From the NCBI RefSeq assembly GCF_003054445.1, contig NC_042506.1:2239501-2303500 (forward strand): a DNA stretch of 64,000 bases, read 5' to 3'. Both the position numbers and the translations under genes were made by a program. Shown piece after piece: positions 18,697 to 28,415 of the stretch. The notes beneath the pieces are model-generated. The model was not told the origin of the DNA. It did no database searches and worked only from the letters and a program-made list of their open reading frames with translations. Position 1 is the first letter of the stretch. Every line of letters begins with the position of its first letter. Source of the stretch: Pichia kudriavzevii. Taxonomy: Eukaryota > Ascomycota > Pichiomycetes > Pichiales > Pichiaceae.

Positions 18697-20526
18697 TCAT
18701 AATTTAGATAATGCAGGATCTGTATTATCTTCATCGTCATGGTCAATACGGTTTGTCGAGCGATACTCTTGCTCCCTTTTGCGTTGTTGGGCGGCAACAT
18801 GTTGTGCAGCAACTGCTAGTGCCGCAGAATTCACAAGTGAGTGTTCCTCATCATCACCATCAACAGATAGAGCAGCCATGGCTGCCACTTGAGCTGCTGA
18901 AGGAATGTTTACATCGTCATCGTCCTCATCGTCGTCCTCATCGTCGTCTTCTTCTTCTTCATTGTTTCGAATTACACGTTGGTCAACAAGATCATTATGA
19001 ACTAAATCAGCATTTTTCTGATCGACTTGTACAGTCTGCTGTCGCTGTTGCTGCTGTTGCTGCTGTTGAGTTTGTTTCTGTTGAAGCTGTTTTTGCTGTT
19101 GTTGATACTGTGGCAGCTGCTGTTGTTCTTGTTCTTGTTGTTGTTGTTGCTGATGCTGATGCTGCTTTTCTTGCTGCTTTTCTTGTAATGGTGGTGGTGC
19201 TATATCTTTCTCAACGTCACTTTCGGTACCACCTTTGGCAATAGCTTGATCAATATCCATTTTTGAATCTTCATTTGGCGAGTCCTTAATTGGAAGTTTG
19301 GATGTTAGTCCCTCCTTTAGTTTTAAACTTTTCTTAGATCTACTTTGCTTTCTAGCACTTCTATTATTTGGATTCTTGGGTTTCTTGTGTATTTTAAAAA
19401 CACCATTTTGTACTTTTTGTTTCTTTGGGCCAGGACGATTCAACTGTTGTCGTTTTTCCATCTGCTTCTCATACTTCAATCTCATTTCATCGGTTAACTT
19501 GTAAATCAAGTCACCTGAATCATCATACAGTGTTTCGGGCAACGCACCATAAAGCCAAAATAGCCCCTTACCTTGGGATAGTCTATAGGTATCCAAATCA
19601 TTGACAACTTGCTCGATATCTTTCAAATGGTGACTGTGTAATTTGTACTCGTTTTCAATAAACTCAATTACTTTCTTACGTCTCTGAGCAGATTTTGCAA
19701 TTCTACCACGACGCCAACGAGTCCCAAATTTCCCTTCTAATGAAGACAATGCCGGGAAATGTTTATAACCAACAGTCCATTCATCCCAAATGTCCTTTAC
19801 TGTTTTCGCCTGAGCATTTAAATCGATGTCGGGAATTCTAGTACCCGGAATAAAGGGGATATTAGCGCTGAAAAGTTTTGTTTCGAAATCGTCCAGTGTA
19901 GGAATTTGGCAAGGTGATTGATTTGAAGATGATGAAGAGTTTGAATGTGAAGTTGGGGAGCGTTGTTCTGGTGATAACTCTATGAATGAACAAAAGGGTA
20001 GGAATGATTTTGTGTTCTTCATATAGTTTGAATAAGATTTAATATTGTTATTTGACCTAATAATACTATTCCCCAGATCGGCAATTTCAAGTATAGTATC
20101 ATTCACCAAAGACGACAATGTGGATAGGTTATCAATGAACAACTTTTTAGCTTCATATTCTTCCTTGGTTGTGTTGTGTTCCATTGTGGCATCAATCAGG
20201 AGTTTCTTCTCGTCAAATTTGTCTTGGTGTAAACCACTCTGAGTATTAGTATTAGCCACATCAGATTCTCTATTTCTCAAAAAAGACTCACCACTATTAT
20301 CATCTTCTAGCCTTTGAGTGGTATTTTCATTGGCATCATTGGCATCATTGGCGTCGTTTGCCTCGTTGGCGTCGTTTGCCTCGGTTCCGTCCTTCTCCTG
20401 ATATTGCAAAGACGGATGAATTTCAACCTCCTTGACGTGTTGATGATCTTCGTGCGGGACACCAGATTCGGTTTCCCCAGAACGGCTCAAGAGGTGGGTA
20501 TGCGGAGCATCTGTAGAGACAGACAT
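18697..20526 (-). CDS. GCR1_C-domain transcription factor (Hot1/Msn1/Gcr1 family)
   Basis: Nuclear DNA-binding regulator of 609 aa. Residues about 238-318 match the GCR1_C domain: AKTVKDIWDEWTVGY, PALSSLEGKFGTRWRRGR, then RRKKVIEFIENEY. In S. cerevisiae this domain occurs in Hot1 (osmostress), Msn1 (starch/filamentation) and Gcr1 (glycolysis). The rest is low complexity: NDAN/EAN repeats (50-66), a basic segment (about 350-400), a Gln-rich tract (about 450-500) and an acidic run (EEEEDDDEDDDEDD). Overall layout is closest to Hot1 or Msn1, but I cannot separate them. ATG at 20524-20526. It is divergent from MEP2. Confidence 0.8.
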   Translation of the reverse strand: MSVSTDAPHTHLLSRSGETESGVPHEDHQHVKEVEIHPSLQYQEKDGTEANDANEANDANDANDANENTTQRLEDDNSGESFLRNRESDVANTNTQSGLHQDKFDEKKLLIDATMEHNTTKEEYEAKKLFIDNLSTLSSLVNDTILEIADLGNSIIRSNNNIKSYSNYMKNTKSFLPFCSFIELSPEQRSPTSHSNSSSSSNQSPCQIPTLDDFETKLFSANIPFIPGTRIPDIDLNAQAKTVKDIWDEWTVGYKHFPALSSLEGKFGTRWRRGRIAKSAQRRKKVIEFIENEYKLHSHHLKDIEQVVNDLDTYRLSQGKGLFWLYGALPETLYDDSGDLIYKLTDEMRLKYEKQMEKRQQLNRPGPKKQKVQNGVFKIHKKPKNPNNRSARKQSRSKKSLKLKEGLTSKLPIKDSPNEDSKMDIDQAIAKGGTESDVEKDIAPPPLQEKQQEKQHQHQQQQQQEQEQQQLPQYQQQQKQLQQKQTQQQQQQQQRQQTVQVDQKNADLVHNDLVDQRVIRNNEEEEDDDEDDDEDDDDVNIPSAAQVAAMAALSVDGDDEEHSLVNSAALAVAAQHVAAQQRKREQEYRSTNRIDHDDEDNTDPALSKL

Positions 20527-20648
20527 GATTATTCAGGACTATTTCTAGCGGGTATCGTTGATGGTTGAGATGTACCGGTTGCGCAAACAGTCTCTAAACA
20601 CGTTTGTCAAAAACAATAAATATATGAAACGTGCAATATATACGAATG

Positions 20649-20679
<31 letters not shown>

Positions 20680-21334
20680 ATATATCTATACCTCTATTTA
20701 TTGCACATACTCTACACATAAAAGAAAAATATACATAAACTGTAAATATGTTTTCATTCTCAGAGGTACTTCCCCTGCTCCTCCATCGACCCGACGCAAA
20801 TTTTTTTCATTCTTCATTTTCGTAAAATTTCTGGTTTCGCAACTCTCCCCCTTCGCCCTTCCGCATTAGGAAATATGCCGCGCCGACTGCCAGAACCCAG
20901 AACCGTGTCGGTAAGGGCTCAGTGAGTTGCGGGCAATTTAGTGGCGGTTTATTGGCAAAGTGCTTATCGTTGGAGAACGCGCTCCTATTGGCCAGCCGGC
21001 TTATCTCGCCGCATTGGGAAGGGAAGCAACTGAAATTGGAGAGATTAGCAGATAATCAAACCCTCATTGAGGAGAGAGAAGACTTTAATGGAGTGGAAAA
21101 CTTCAACGGCCAGTGACTCGTCCGATAAGAAGAGGGCAGATTGGTTCATCAGATTTTGGTAGAGATGGATATAAATATTAGACAGGGACCCTCTTATTCA
21201 CTTGTTTGGGCTCTCTCAGTTTGGGAAGGAGTTACAGTTGGATTTGACATATTCTAGTTCATTTATAGTCTGTTTGTTTCTTTTATCTTTTTTTTTTTTT
21301 GATCTATCAGATATTCCCTTTGTCCACAAGTACA
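20527..21334. other. divergent promoter region, GCR1_C factor/MEP2
   Basis: The stretch has a (TA)n(TG)n(TA)n microsatellite at 20646-20690, then the MEP2 upstream region with GATA elements and a TATA box (listed separately), then a T run at 21288-21300 just before the MEP2 ATG. No gene is supported in it. Confidence 0.6.
20963..21288 (+). promoter_or_regulatory. GATA-element cluster and TATA box of MEP2
   Basis: Seen: CTTATC at 20963-20968, CTTATC at 21000-21005, GATAAT at 21051-21056, GATAAG at 21124-21129 and TTATCT at 21283-21288. TATAAATA lies at 21170-21177, about 160 bp before the ATG. In S. cerevisiae, clustered GATAAG elements bind Gln3/Gat1 and drive MEP genes when good nitrogen is scarce. 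Three of the five are exact GATAAG (either strand). Confidence 0.65.
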
Positions 21335-22762
21335 ATGTCTGATACTACTTCTAACGATGTGTGGACAACAAACCTCTCTGCGCAATACGATGGGGCCGGC
21401 ATGGTGTGGGTCATGGTCTCTGGTGCACTTGTTTGGATTATGATCCCCGGCGTGGGTCTCTTGTATTCTGGTATGTCGAGAAAGAAACATGCCTTGAGCT
21501 TGTTGTGGGCTTCCATGATGGCCATTTGTCTAATTTCGTTTCAGTGGTATTTTTGGGGGTACACTCTCACGTTTGGTAAGGCACATTCACAGTTTCTCGG
21601 CTCCATGCAACACTTTTGTTTAATGGGGGTCTTGGGTAAAGATGACGCATTGGCGGGGTTGCCTGATATAGTTTTCTGTTTTTTCCAAGGTATGTTTGCC
21701 ATGATTACCGGCTGTATCATGTTGGGTGGTGCATGCGAGAGGGCAAGATTGGGTCCAATGATGGTTTTCCTATTTATTTGGATAACCATTGTCTATTGTC
21801 CAGCTGCTATGTGGACTTGGAATGGTGACGGTTGGTTGGCTCAATTGGGTGCTTATGATTTTGCAGGTGGTGGACCTGTCCATCAAGCTAGTGGATTTGG
21901 CGCTTTAGCTTATGCCTTTGTATGTGGTAAAAGAAGAGACCCATTAACAAGTAAGGGGATCCCTAAATATAAACCTCATTCGGTTACATCGGTTGTTTTA
22001 GGTACAGTTTTCCTATGGTTTGGTTGGTTTGGTTTCAATGGTGGTTCTGCAGGAGATGCATCTCTAAGAGGCTTCTATGCTAATGTCAATACTAATTTGG
22101 CAGCAGCTTGTGGTGGGCTAACTTGGATGTTTCTTGATTGGTTCAGATGCGGACATAAATGGACAACTATTGGTTTATGTTCGGGTGCTGTTGCAGGCTT
22201 GGTTGGTATTACCCCAGCTGCAGGATTTGTTCCTGTTTATTTTGCACCCCCAATTGGCGCAATCACAGCAGTCTGTTGTAACTACGCTGTTGATTTGAAA
22301 GTCATTATGAAGATCGATGATGGTATGGATGTTTTCGCCCTTCATGGTATTGGTGGATTTGTTGGTTCCTTTTTGACTGGGTTATTCTCAGCAGATTATA
22401 TTGCAGCATCAGATTACGGTGTTGTCATTGAAGGTGGTTGGTTGAATCACCATTATAGACAATTGGGATTACAATTGGCTGCTTGTGTATCAATTGATGC
22501 TTGGTCCTTTGTTGTTACAACGATCATCTTGTTAATCATGAACCAAATTCCTTTCTTGAAGATTAGATTATCTGAAGAGGAAGAAGATTTAGGTACCGAT
22601 GCTACACAAATTGGTGAATTCACTTACCAAGAATCAAATATGTACATCCCAGAACCAGTCAGAAGTAAGGCTCTCCCTCAAAATGCCCATTCTGAAGATG
22701 CTAACGCAGTCCCAATGGCCGATGATAGCACATCAACCGAAAAACACGATAACATTGTTTGA
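21335..22762 (+). CDS. MEP2: ammonium permease Mep2
   Basis: High-affinity ammonium transporter of the Amt/Mep/Rh family, 475 aa, eleven expected membrane spans. Both pore histidines are present (H183 in PVHQASG, H337 in FALHGIGG), which favours Mep2 over Mep1/Mep3, where the first is replaced. Long identical blocks with Mep2 include LLYSG.SRKKHALSLLWASMM, ACERAR, KGIPKYKPHSVTSVVLGTVF and WTTIGLCSG. The C-terminal tail keeps GTDATQIGEFTYQES and YIPEPVRSK and ends DNIV, close to Mep2. Mep2 also acts as a sensor for filamentous growth in nitrogen-poor medium. The ATG at 21335 is chosen; a non-ATG extension upstream is not credible. The upstream GATA cluster predicts nitrogen catabolite control. 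Confidence 0.96.
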   Translation: MSDTTSNDVWTTNLSAQYDGAGMVWVMVSGALVWIMIPGVGLLYSGMSRKKHALSLLWASMMAICLISFQWYFWGYTLTFGKAHSQFLGSMQHFCLMGVLGKDDALAGLPDIVFCFFQGMFAMITGCIMLGGACERARLGPMMVFLFIWITIVYCPAAMWTWNGDGWLAQLGAYDFAGGGPVHQASGFGALAYAFVCGKRRDPLTSKGIPKYKPHSVTSVVLGTVFLWFGWFGFNGGSAGDASLRGFYANVNTNLAAACGGLTWMFLDWFRCGHKWTTIGLCSGAVAGLVGITPAAGFVPVYFAPPIGAITAVCCNYAVDLKVIMKIDDGMDVFALHGIGGFVGSFLTGLFSADYIAASDYGVVIEGGWLNHHYRQLGLQLAACVSIDAWSFVVTTIILLIMNQIPFLKIRLSEEEEDLGTDATQIGEFTYQESNMYIPEPVRSKALPQNAHSEDANAVPMADDSTSTEKHDNIV

Positions 22763-22967
22763 TTGTTATTTTTTTTGTCCAATTCCTTTTGGTCCTCCTC
22801 CTTCCTTCCTTCCTTTACCCTTCTTACTGACGTTTTTTTAATTCTCTTTAATATTTATGTAGTATATGATCTTATATATCTCTAATCTAACTTATCTTTC
22901 CATAATTCATCTCTCATGAATTTATTCGTTCTTGTTAAGCATGCAATGACAATATAACCGCTCCTAA

Positions 22968-22973
22968 ACGCGT
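22968..22973. promoter_or_regulatory. MCB motif (ACGCGT)
   Basis: ACGCGT lies 108 bp before the ATG of the coiled-coil gene at 23081, a typical MBF distance. A single copy in 318 bp could be chance. Confidence 0.35.
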
Positions 22974-23080
22974 CTCTTTTTCTACTATCCAAAAGCAGAA
23001 ATTTACGTGTTTATTCCCACACCGTGGTCCCCTCTTTTCAAGGGTCTGTGCTAAAGAGACATACAGCATACTCACATTAT

Positions 23081-23737
23081 ATGCCTGACACAAGCCTAGC
23101 CGAGTATAGGAAGAAGCTACATGCTCTCTTGCATAACAAAGATGCAGGTAATGCCCCGAAGAAATCGGTGAATTTTCATCCTCCTTCTCATTGTCCCTCC
23201 TCTTTTTCAGCGTCTTCCTCTTCCAGTTCGAAAGAGAGAGTTCGGGTTGATAATCGCATTGAGGAACTTGAGAAATCAGTCGACATGAAGAACAGAAAAA
23301 TAGTGGAATTGGGGAAGGCCAACATGGAGAAAGTCCAAATAATCAAGCAGTTAAACGATAAAGTAAGGAAATTGGAAATAGAGAATTCTAGAAAAGATGC
23401 CCGCATAAAACAGCTCGAGAAGGTTATCTTGGACTTGCAGAACTTACAGACACAAGCAATGGGCGATTTAACCAAAAAAATAGAAGAAGAACTTAGTGAC
23501 AACATTACATTTCATAGTGATGTTGAAGATAAACATCAGTTTTCAATCCACAATTTGGAAAATACTAAAGAATCCACGCAAAATTACACCGATTTGCATC
23601 TGAGTACACAACAGTTGCTCAATCTTGATTTGGGAGATCTAGTAATCAATCCGCCATCATCTGTTCCAAAAGACTACAATCTTCCCTATGTTCATTCAGA
23701 CGATAGTGACCTTGACCAATACCTATTTGAAGTCTAA
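23081..23737 (+). CDS. coiled-coil protein of unknown function
   Basis: Not recognised. ATG 23081 gives 218 aa; the open frame extends upstream only from a GTG. The short N-terminal segment (MPDTSLAEYRKKLHALLH) precedes a Ser-rich stretch. Residues about 55-140 form one continuous predicted coiled coil, starting at RIEELEKSVDMKNRKI, with Leu/Ile/Val at heptad positions. The C-terminal third is acidic and may fold little, ending SDDSDLDQYLFEV. Size, coil and an MCB motif upstream would suit a small scaffold or a spindle-pole, kinetochore or cytoskeletal component, but that is inference. It lies between MEP2 and IKS1 on the same strand with ordinary intergenic spacing. Confidence 0.75.
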   Translation: MPDTSLAEYRKKLHALLHNKDAGNAPKKSVNFHPPSHCPSSFSASSSSSSKERVRVDNRIEELEKSVDMKNRKIVELGKANMEKVQIIKQLNDKVRKLEIENSRKDARIKQLEKVILDLQNLQTQAMGDLTKKIEEELSDNITFHSDVEDKHQFSIHNLENTKESTQNYTDLHLSTQQLLNLDLGDLVINPPSSVPKDYNLPYVHSDDSDLDQYLFEV

Positions 23738-23884
23738 CCATCTCGAATTTAATAACGCGATTATGTTACATGTATGTTACAAAAAAAAAAATGGGATGAT
23801 ACGGAGTTGATGAAATATAGATTTCTCCAGCACAATATTTTTTTGCCATTTGTTACCCTACACTACCAACCTTAGCACCCAGCT

Positions 23885-25786
23885 ATGTCTTTGGTAAGAT
23901 ACGATTCTACAACTTCTATGGATCTCATCCGTGAAGGAGATGAAAAACAACTGACTGTCGTTTATAAAAATAACGAATCTAATGAAATTGTCCTTTATGA
24001 TTCAGCCACTAATGAGTTTGAGGTGGTCAAACTGGACGACTACTTCCAGCCTTCTAACAATCAACCAAACAACTCCAGTGATGGTGTAGAAGACACACAC
24101 TCAAACCTCAATAACGGGTACATATGTTCCCATTGTGGAATGTTCAATGAAATAGACCAACTAAATGTCGATGATCATCAGCACCACCACCATCACCAAC
24201 GTCGTAATCGTGACACTGATGACTTCTATAAACAGCCCTTTTCATTCAGCAGCATGGCTGATAATGAGAAGTTTGCACGAGCAACTCCAAAAACTTTTAT
24301 GAGGAGTGACTATTTCCGGTTGTTGACTAATTCAGTTTCTAAGAACCAATTAAACCAAAGAGAGTTGACTGATGGTGATCAACATTATCAATTCCATAAA
24401 ATACCAGAAGTTCTAATTAACCAAGGCTATTTCAATAAATTCTTCAAAGTTTTATCTGAATTAGGTAAGGGTTCTTTTGGCGCTGTATACAAAGTTGAGC
24501 ATGAATTGTTGGGACTAAATCTAGGTGTATTTGCTTTGAAGAAAATAGCTATTGGTGATGATGTCAATAACCTAAGAAAGATTTTAGGTGAAGTGAAGTT
24601 CTTATATGATTTAAGTTGTAATTTGTCGGATAATTTCAACAACGCCACATACAGTAACAACGTGGTCAAATATAATCATGTGTGGGTTGAAGTAGATCAA
24701 GTTTCGACGTTCGGACCTAAAGTCCCTGTTGTCTTTCTACTTTTTGAATACTGTGCAGGTGGAACATTAGAGGATTGGGTTCATAAGCTCACAAACCCAA
24801 AACTAAGTCTATTTGAGCAAAAAATCTTAAGAAGAAAGAAGAAAAGTATACATTCCAAAATTAAACCAAGATTATTGAATAATTTGGAAATTTTTAAAGT
24901 GTTCAAAGATATTACACAGGGTTTGAACTATTTGCATGATATGAACATCTTACACCGTGACTTGAAACCTTCCAATTGTTTATTCAGAAATACATTCCCA
25001 GAAAACTATATACCTATTACAAAATTAGAAGATTTAGATAAAATTCCAACCCTTTTAGTTTCCGATTTCGGTGAATCCATAATGGTGAACTCACTTGAAG
25101 AATCATGGCAGAATGATCAATCTACCGGTAACACCGGCACTATCGAATATGTTGCGCCAGAAGTAATCCTAAAGAGGAAACAAAAGGAGAAATTACCACA
25201 ATTTGGAGGCTTCAGTTATTCGAGCGATATATATTCATTAGGTATGTTACTATATTATCTGTGTTTTGGAAAACTACCTTTCATCCATGATTCAAAAGAG
25301 GGTATTAGCGAGGAAATTTTAAATGAAGGCTTATTTGATAATTTATATGATCTAAGAGGTAATGAGGACGGATTCCTATATGATTGGATAGAACTAATTG
25401 AAGCACTAGTTGTTAAAAATCCAAATGATAGACCTTTAACCAATGAAATTTTGGGGGTTCTAGATAAAATCTACCATAAGTTACAACAGATCGAAAATGA
25501 AAATTTGAAACAACCCGAAGATATAGCCACAGATCAGGATATAGTGGCAAAGGGGGTCAACGGGATCAATTACAACTATCATCATATAAACATGATTATT
25601 ATGGGAGTGGTAAACATATTTATTTTCAAATCATTGGACCTCTTGATTTTCACAAACTTGCAATTTTTACTCCTTGGACTCTATTTTGGTGATTCAAGAT
25701 TTTCCAATTATACCTATCAGATTGGGGTTTTCAGTTCCATTACTCTGATGCTATATTATATAATTACACTGTGGATTCATAAGTAA
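23885..25786 (+). CDS. IKS1: membrane-tethered protein kinase Iks1
   Basis: Ser/Thr kinase of 633 aa. The N-terminal ~180 residues include a CSHCGMF knuckle (about 80-86) and a His-rich run. The kinase domain begins at LGKGSFGAVYKV (about 192-203), has ALKK, HRDLKPSNCLF (about 358-368), SDFGES (about 393-398) and GTIEYVAPEVI, and a long insert between subdomains IV and VI. The last ~65 residues hold two or three hydrophobic spans and end TLWIHK, as in S. cerevisiae Iks1. Cellular role is poorly known; the yeast gene is linked to copper and salt sensitivity. The stop is 30 bp from the stop of the convergent Rab gene. Confidence 0.9.
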   Translation: MSLVRYDSTTSMDLIREGDEKQLTVVYKNNESNEIVLYDSATNEFEVVKLDDYFQPSNNQPNNSSDGVEDTHSNLNNGYICSHCGMFNEIDQLNVDDHQHHHHHQRRNRDTDDFYKQPFSFSSMADNEKFARATPKTFMRSDYFRLLTNSVSKNQLNQRELTDGDQHYQFHKIPEVLINQGYFNKFFKVLSELGKGSFGAVYKVEHELLGLNLGVFALKKIAIGDDVNNLRKILGEVKFLYDLSCNLSDNFNNATYSNNVVKYNHVWVEVDQVSTFGPKVPVVFLLFEYCAGGTLEDWVHKLTNPKLSLFEQKILRRKKKSIHSKIKPRLLNNLEIFKVFKDITQGLNYLHDMNILHRDLKPSNCLFRNTFPENYIPITKLEDLDKIPTLLVSDFGESIMVNSLEESWQNDQSTGNTGTIEYVAPEVILKRKQKEKLPQFGGFSYSSDIYSLGMLLYYLCFGKLPFIHDSKEGISEEILNEGLFDNLYDLRGNEDGFLYDWIELIEALVVKNPNDRPLTNEILGVLDKIYHKLQQIENENLKQPEDIATDQDIVAKGVNGINYNYHHINMIIMGVVNIFIFKSLDLLIFTNLQFLLLGLYFGDSRFSNYTYQIGVFSSITLMLYYIITLWIHK

Positions 25787-25816
25787 ATTCAGGATGGGTG
25801 AAGAACGTTGCTACTA

Positions 25817-26491
25817 TTAACATTGGCAGGAGGATGCTGCTGATGTTCCTACGTTAAAATTTAAATCTATCAAATCACCCTTGTTGTGAGAATCCTCAAG
25901 AAATTTATTGAACATCGAAGCATCTATACCATCGGTGATGTATTCAAATATTTCTCTAATCATTATATTGTTCTTAGCACTTGCTCTAAAAAATTGGGCA
26001 ATTTCCTTATGATTTTCTAAGAAACTTCTTATCTCCTCCTCGTATCTGCATTCCCCATTTTCCAAAAGATCAAGTTTATTGCCCACAAGTATAATTTTCA
26101 TATCTCCTCCATCAGCTTCTATATATTCATTTAACTCCCCTATCCAGTATTCAGCTTTTTTGAAACTCTCCAAATTTGTCAAATCGAAAACTATAATAGC
26201 CGCATTTGAATTTCTATAATACAAGGGTGTTAGATTATGAAATCTTTCTTGACCAGCAGTATCCCATATCTGTAGATTAATGAGGTCGGTTTCGTTTTTA
26301 ATCACTTTCTTGGATATAAATGCAGCGCCTATTGTGGAGGATTTGCTGTCATTAAATGTATCATTTTGTAATCGTTCTAGAATACTCGACTTTCCCACAG
26401 ATGTTTCTCCTAAAAGCACGATCTTATAATCAACCACCCTCTCTGGTTTCGTTGTCAACATACAGTGACTTTTACCATCTGAATTGGACAT
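25817..26491 (-). CDS. Rab5-type small GTPase (Vps21/Ypt52/Ypt53 group)
   Basis: Endosomal Rab of 224 aa. G1 is GETSVGKSS, switch I carries TIGAAF, G3 is WDTAGQERFHNL, followed by TPLYYRNSNAAIIVFDLTN, G4 is NKLD and G5 is ASAK. The protein ends CQC, a double geranylgeranylation site. TIGAAF and the LTPLYYRN segment are Rab5 hallmarks. Rab5 GTPases recruit tethers such as CORVET for early-endosome fusion. Which of Vps21, Ypt52 or Ypt53 it matches is open; the longer, acidic C-terminal region leans to Ypt52/Ypt53. It shares a 214-bp divergent promoter with the UPF0183 gene. Confidence 0.9.
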   Translation of the reverse strand: MSNSDGKSHCMLTTKPERVVDYKIVLLGETSVGKSSILERLQNDTFNDSKSSTIGAAFISKKVIKNETDLINLQIWDTAGQERFHNLTPLYYRNSNAAIIVFDLTNLESFKKAEYWIGELNEYIEADGGDMKIILVGNKLDLLENGECRYEEEIRSFLENHKEIAQFFRASAKNNIMIREIFEYITDGIDASMFNKFLEDSHNKGDLIDLNFNVGTSAASSCQC

Positions 26492-26705
26492 TATTCGCTT
26501 TACGCTATTGTTTCTGGAGAGGAAAGGGTTTTTCTAGTGTGAGTCTACTCGTGGTGGTGATAATTCCCTAATCGATTACAAAAGAGGTGAGGTGCGTATG
26601 AGTCGGCTCAGTTTTTGAAAGGCGGTAAAACAAACATGAGATAAGCATGTATTTTCTTTATCTAAAGTCAGTTTATCTGGTATTCTTTAATTTGGAAAAT
26701 CCATA

Positions 26706-28145
26706 ATGACAAGACTTTTGAACATATACCCAAACAGTGGTGTTGACAAACTTCGTCTAGGGTGTACATTGTATGTGACAATGAAAGTCCTGAGGCTGGA
26801 AGAAAAAGATGACGGGATTGAATTCAAATTTAAAGACGGGATGAATATGATAGTCGTATACCTAAGCAAATGCGGAATCAATTTGATATTCGACAAGTTT
26901 CTGCAAACTTTGGTAATGATAGAAATCAAACTAAATGATGGTGGCGGCTCAATTGTTGATGGTGTGCAATATGGATTCAAAAACGATATAATAGATAAAT
27001 TTACTTTTAAATCTATTTACCATCGTTACTTTGGTCCAACTTTCCAAGGTTCTCACATTCCTTCAACGTGTGATTATTTTTTGTCATACTGTGGTGCCAG
27101 CTTCAAGTTCCACGGCATTTCCTTACAAAACTGTTCCAATGAAATATTAAGCACGATAGAAAAGGAGTATTCTTGTTCCTCTATTTTCATTTATCAAAAC
27201 ACCGAAAAAAATATAAATACCTTTCTTTGGAATAGTTTTACCAATAGTTTACAGAAACAGTTGAATATGGAGCAAGGTGTTGACTATGTTACTGCGATGC
27301 AAAACTTTTGTCCTCCCGCCGATGACTCTAATTTCAATAATAAAATACAGATAAAGTATGTTCACTATGAGATCTATAACAAAGAAGGATATCTAACGTT
27401 TTATTTCTCCAAGCATCCATCATTGAAAAAATATACCGTGAAATGTGGAGATACTAAGATACAAGACATGGTGAAAGTTTTTGGATATCCAGATGATTAT
27501 ATTATCAAGAAGAAAGTCCGTTTAAAATCAATACAAAATAGGAAATATCTGGATAAAGACGGAAATCTTCTGTTAACATCGTCAAGAGGCTATACTCCTA
27601 TCCATCTGATTAAAGGATACAAAAGAGTCTCCTATAAAGATTCAAGCAATAATTTCCTTGAAAACGATGCATTGGAAAAGATAAAAATACATAACTATTT
27701 TGACTTAGGATTCGATGTTTTGTACGACCTTAATGCAACATCAGACGGCACAAACTTAGTTAGTAGGATAGTGATACATCAAAATTGTATTGAGTCAGTA
27801 GATTTTCTTAGGTACGAAAAGTTGGTTCTGTTTTATCATAACGATAGTTCGGGTGAAACGTTCCACTGGCCGACAGCATCAGAAGTTTACTCCACATTGC
27901 AAGTTACACACCTACCGATTTTTTTAGATAAGAAAGAGTACAGTATCCAAGAAGATTACGAAGAGTCAAAAGAAGCCGACAGAGCATTCGAAATTATCGA
28001 TCTGGAATCGGGCGTCTATGAAATGAGCCAAGATTGGAAAGAATGGGGGCTATCCTTCTTTGACGGTTCGGCAAATACAATATTTGAAGGACTATCAAAA
28101 ACAAATGAAATTTGCACAATTACAATACATGAATTATATGGGTAA
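26706..28145 (+). CDS. UPF0183 / PHAF1-like protein
   Basis: 479-aa protein of the UPF0183 family (human C16orf70, called PHAF1 or MYTHO; linked to autophagy and phagophore PI3P). Family-like blocks: GINLIFDKFLQTLVMIEI near residues 58-75, FKSIYHRYFGPTFQG near 100-115, and CDYFLSYCGASFKFHG near 120-137. In animals the first corresponds to the segment GIRLLFDPFNQRLKLIEV and the last to the 'FRGLSFSF' segment. There are no membrane spans and no signal peptide. I recall no S. cerevisiae member. The ATG at 26706 is only 214 bp from that of the Rab5-type gene, so the two share a divergent promoter; shared endosome/autophagy function is an inference. Confidence 0.7.
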   Translation: MTRLLNIYPNSGVDKLRLGCTLYVTMKVLRLEEKDDGIEFKFKDGMNMIVVYLSKCGINLIFDKFLQTLVMIEIKLNDGGGSIVDGVQYGFKNDIIDKFTFKSIYHRYFGPTFQGSHIPSTCDYFLSYCGASFKFHGISLQNCSNEILSTIEKEYSCSSIFIYQNTEKNINTFLWNSFTNSLQKQLNMEQGVDYVTAMQNFCPPADDSNFNNKIQIKYVHYEIYNKEGYLTFYFSKHPSLKKYTVKCGDTKIQDMVKVFGYPDDYIIKKKVRLKSIQNRKYLDKDGNLLLTSSRGYTPIHLIKGYKRVSYKDSSNNFLENDALEKIKIHNYFDLGFDVLYDLNATSDGTNLVSRIVIHQNCIESVDFLRYEKLVLFYHNDSSGETFHWPTASEVYSTLQVTHLPIFLDKKEYSIQEDYEESKEADRAFEIIDLESGVYEMSQDWKEWGLSFFDGSANTIFEGLSKTNEICTITIHELYG

Positions 28146-28415
28146 GGGATATATATTATGACTTGTAAAAAATAAACATTTATAACAAAATGAAATTAAA
28201 TAATTGGTCTTTTAATAGTATTTATTAGTTATTTAAGAATATAGGGAATGTGACCTGAAAACGAACATTTAAAGTAAATCCATGAAGAAAAGTAACCATA
28301 AGAAATAAAGGGCAATGTAAAAAAACGATATTAATCAAAAAATAGGTAAGTGTCGAAGAACTGAAGTAAAATTGTTTTGCATTAAAAGAAAAATTAGTTG
28401 TTCGTTTGAGTAAAA

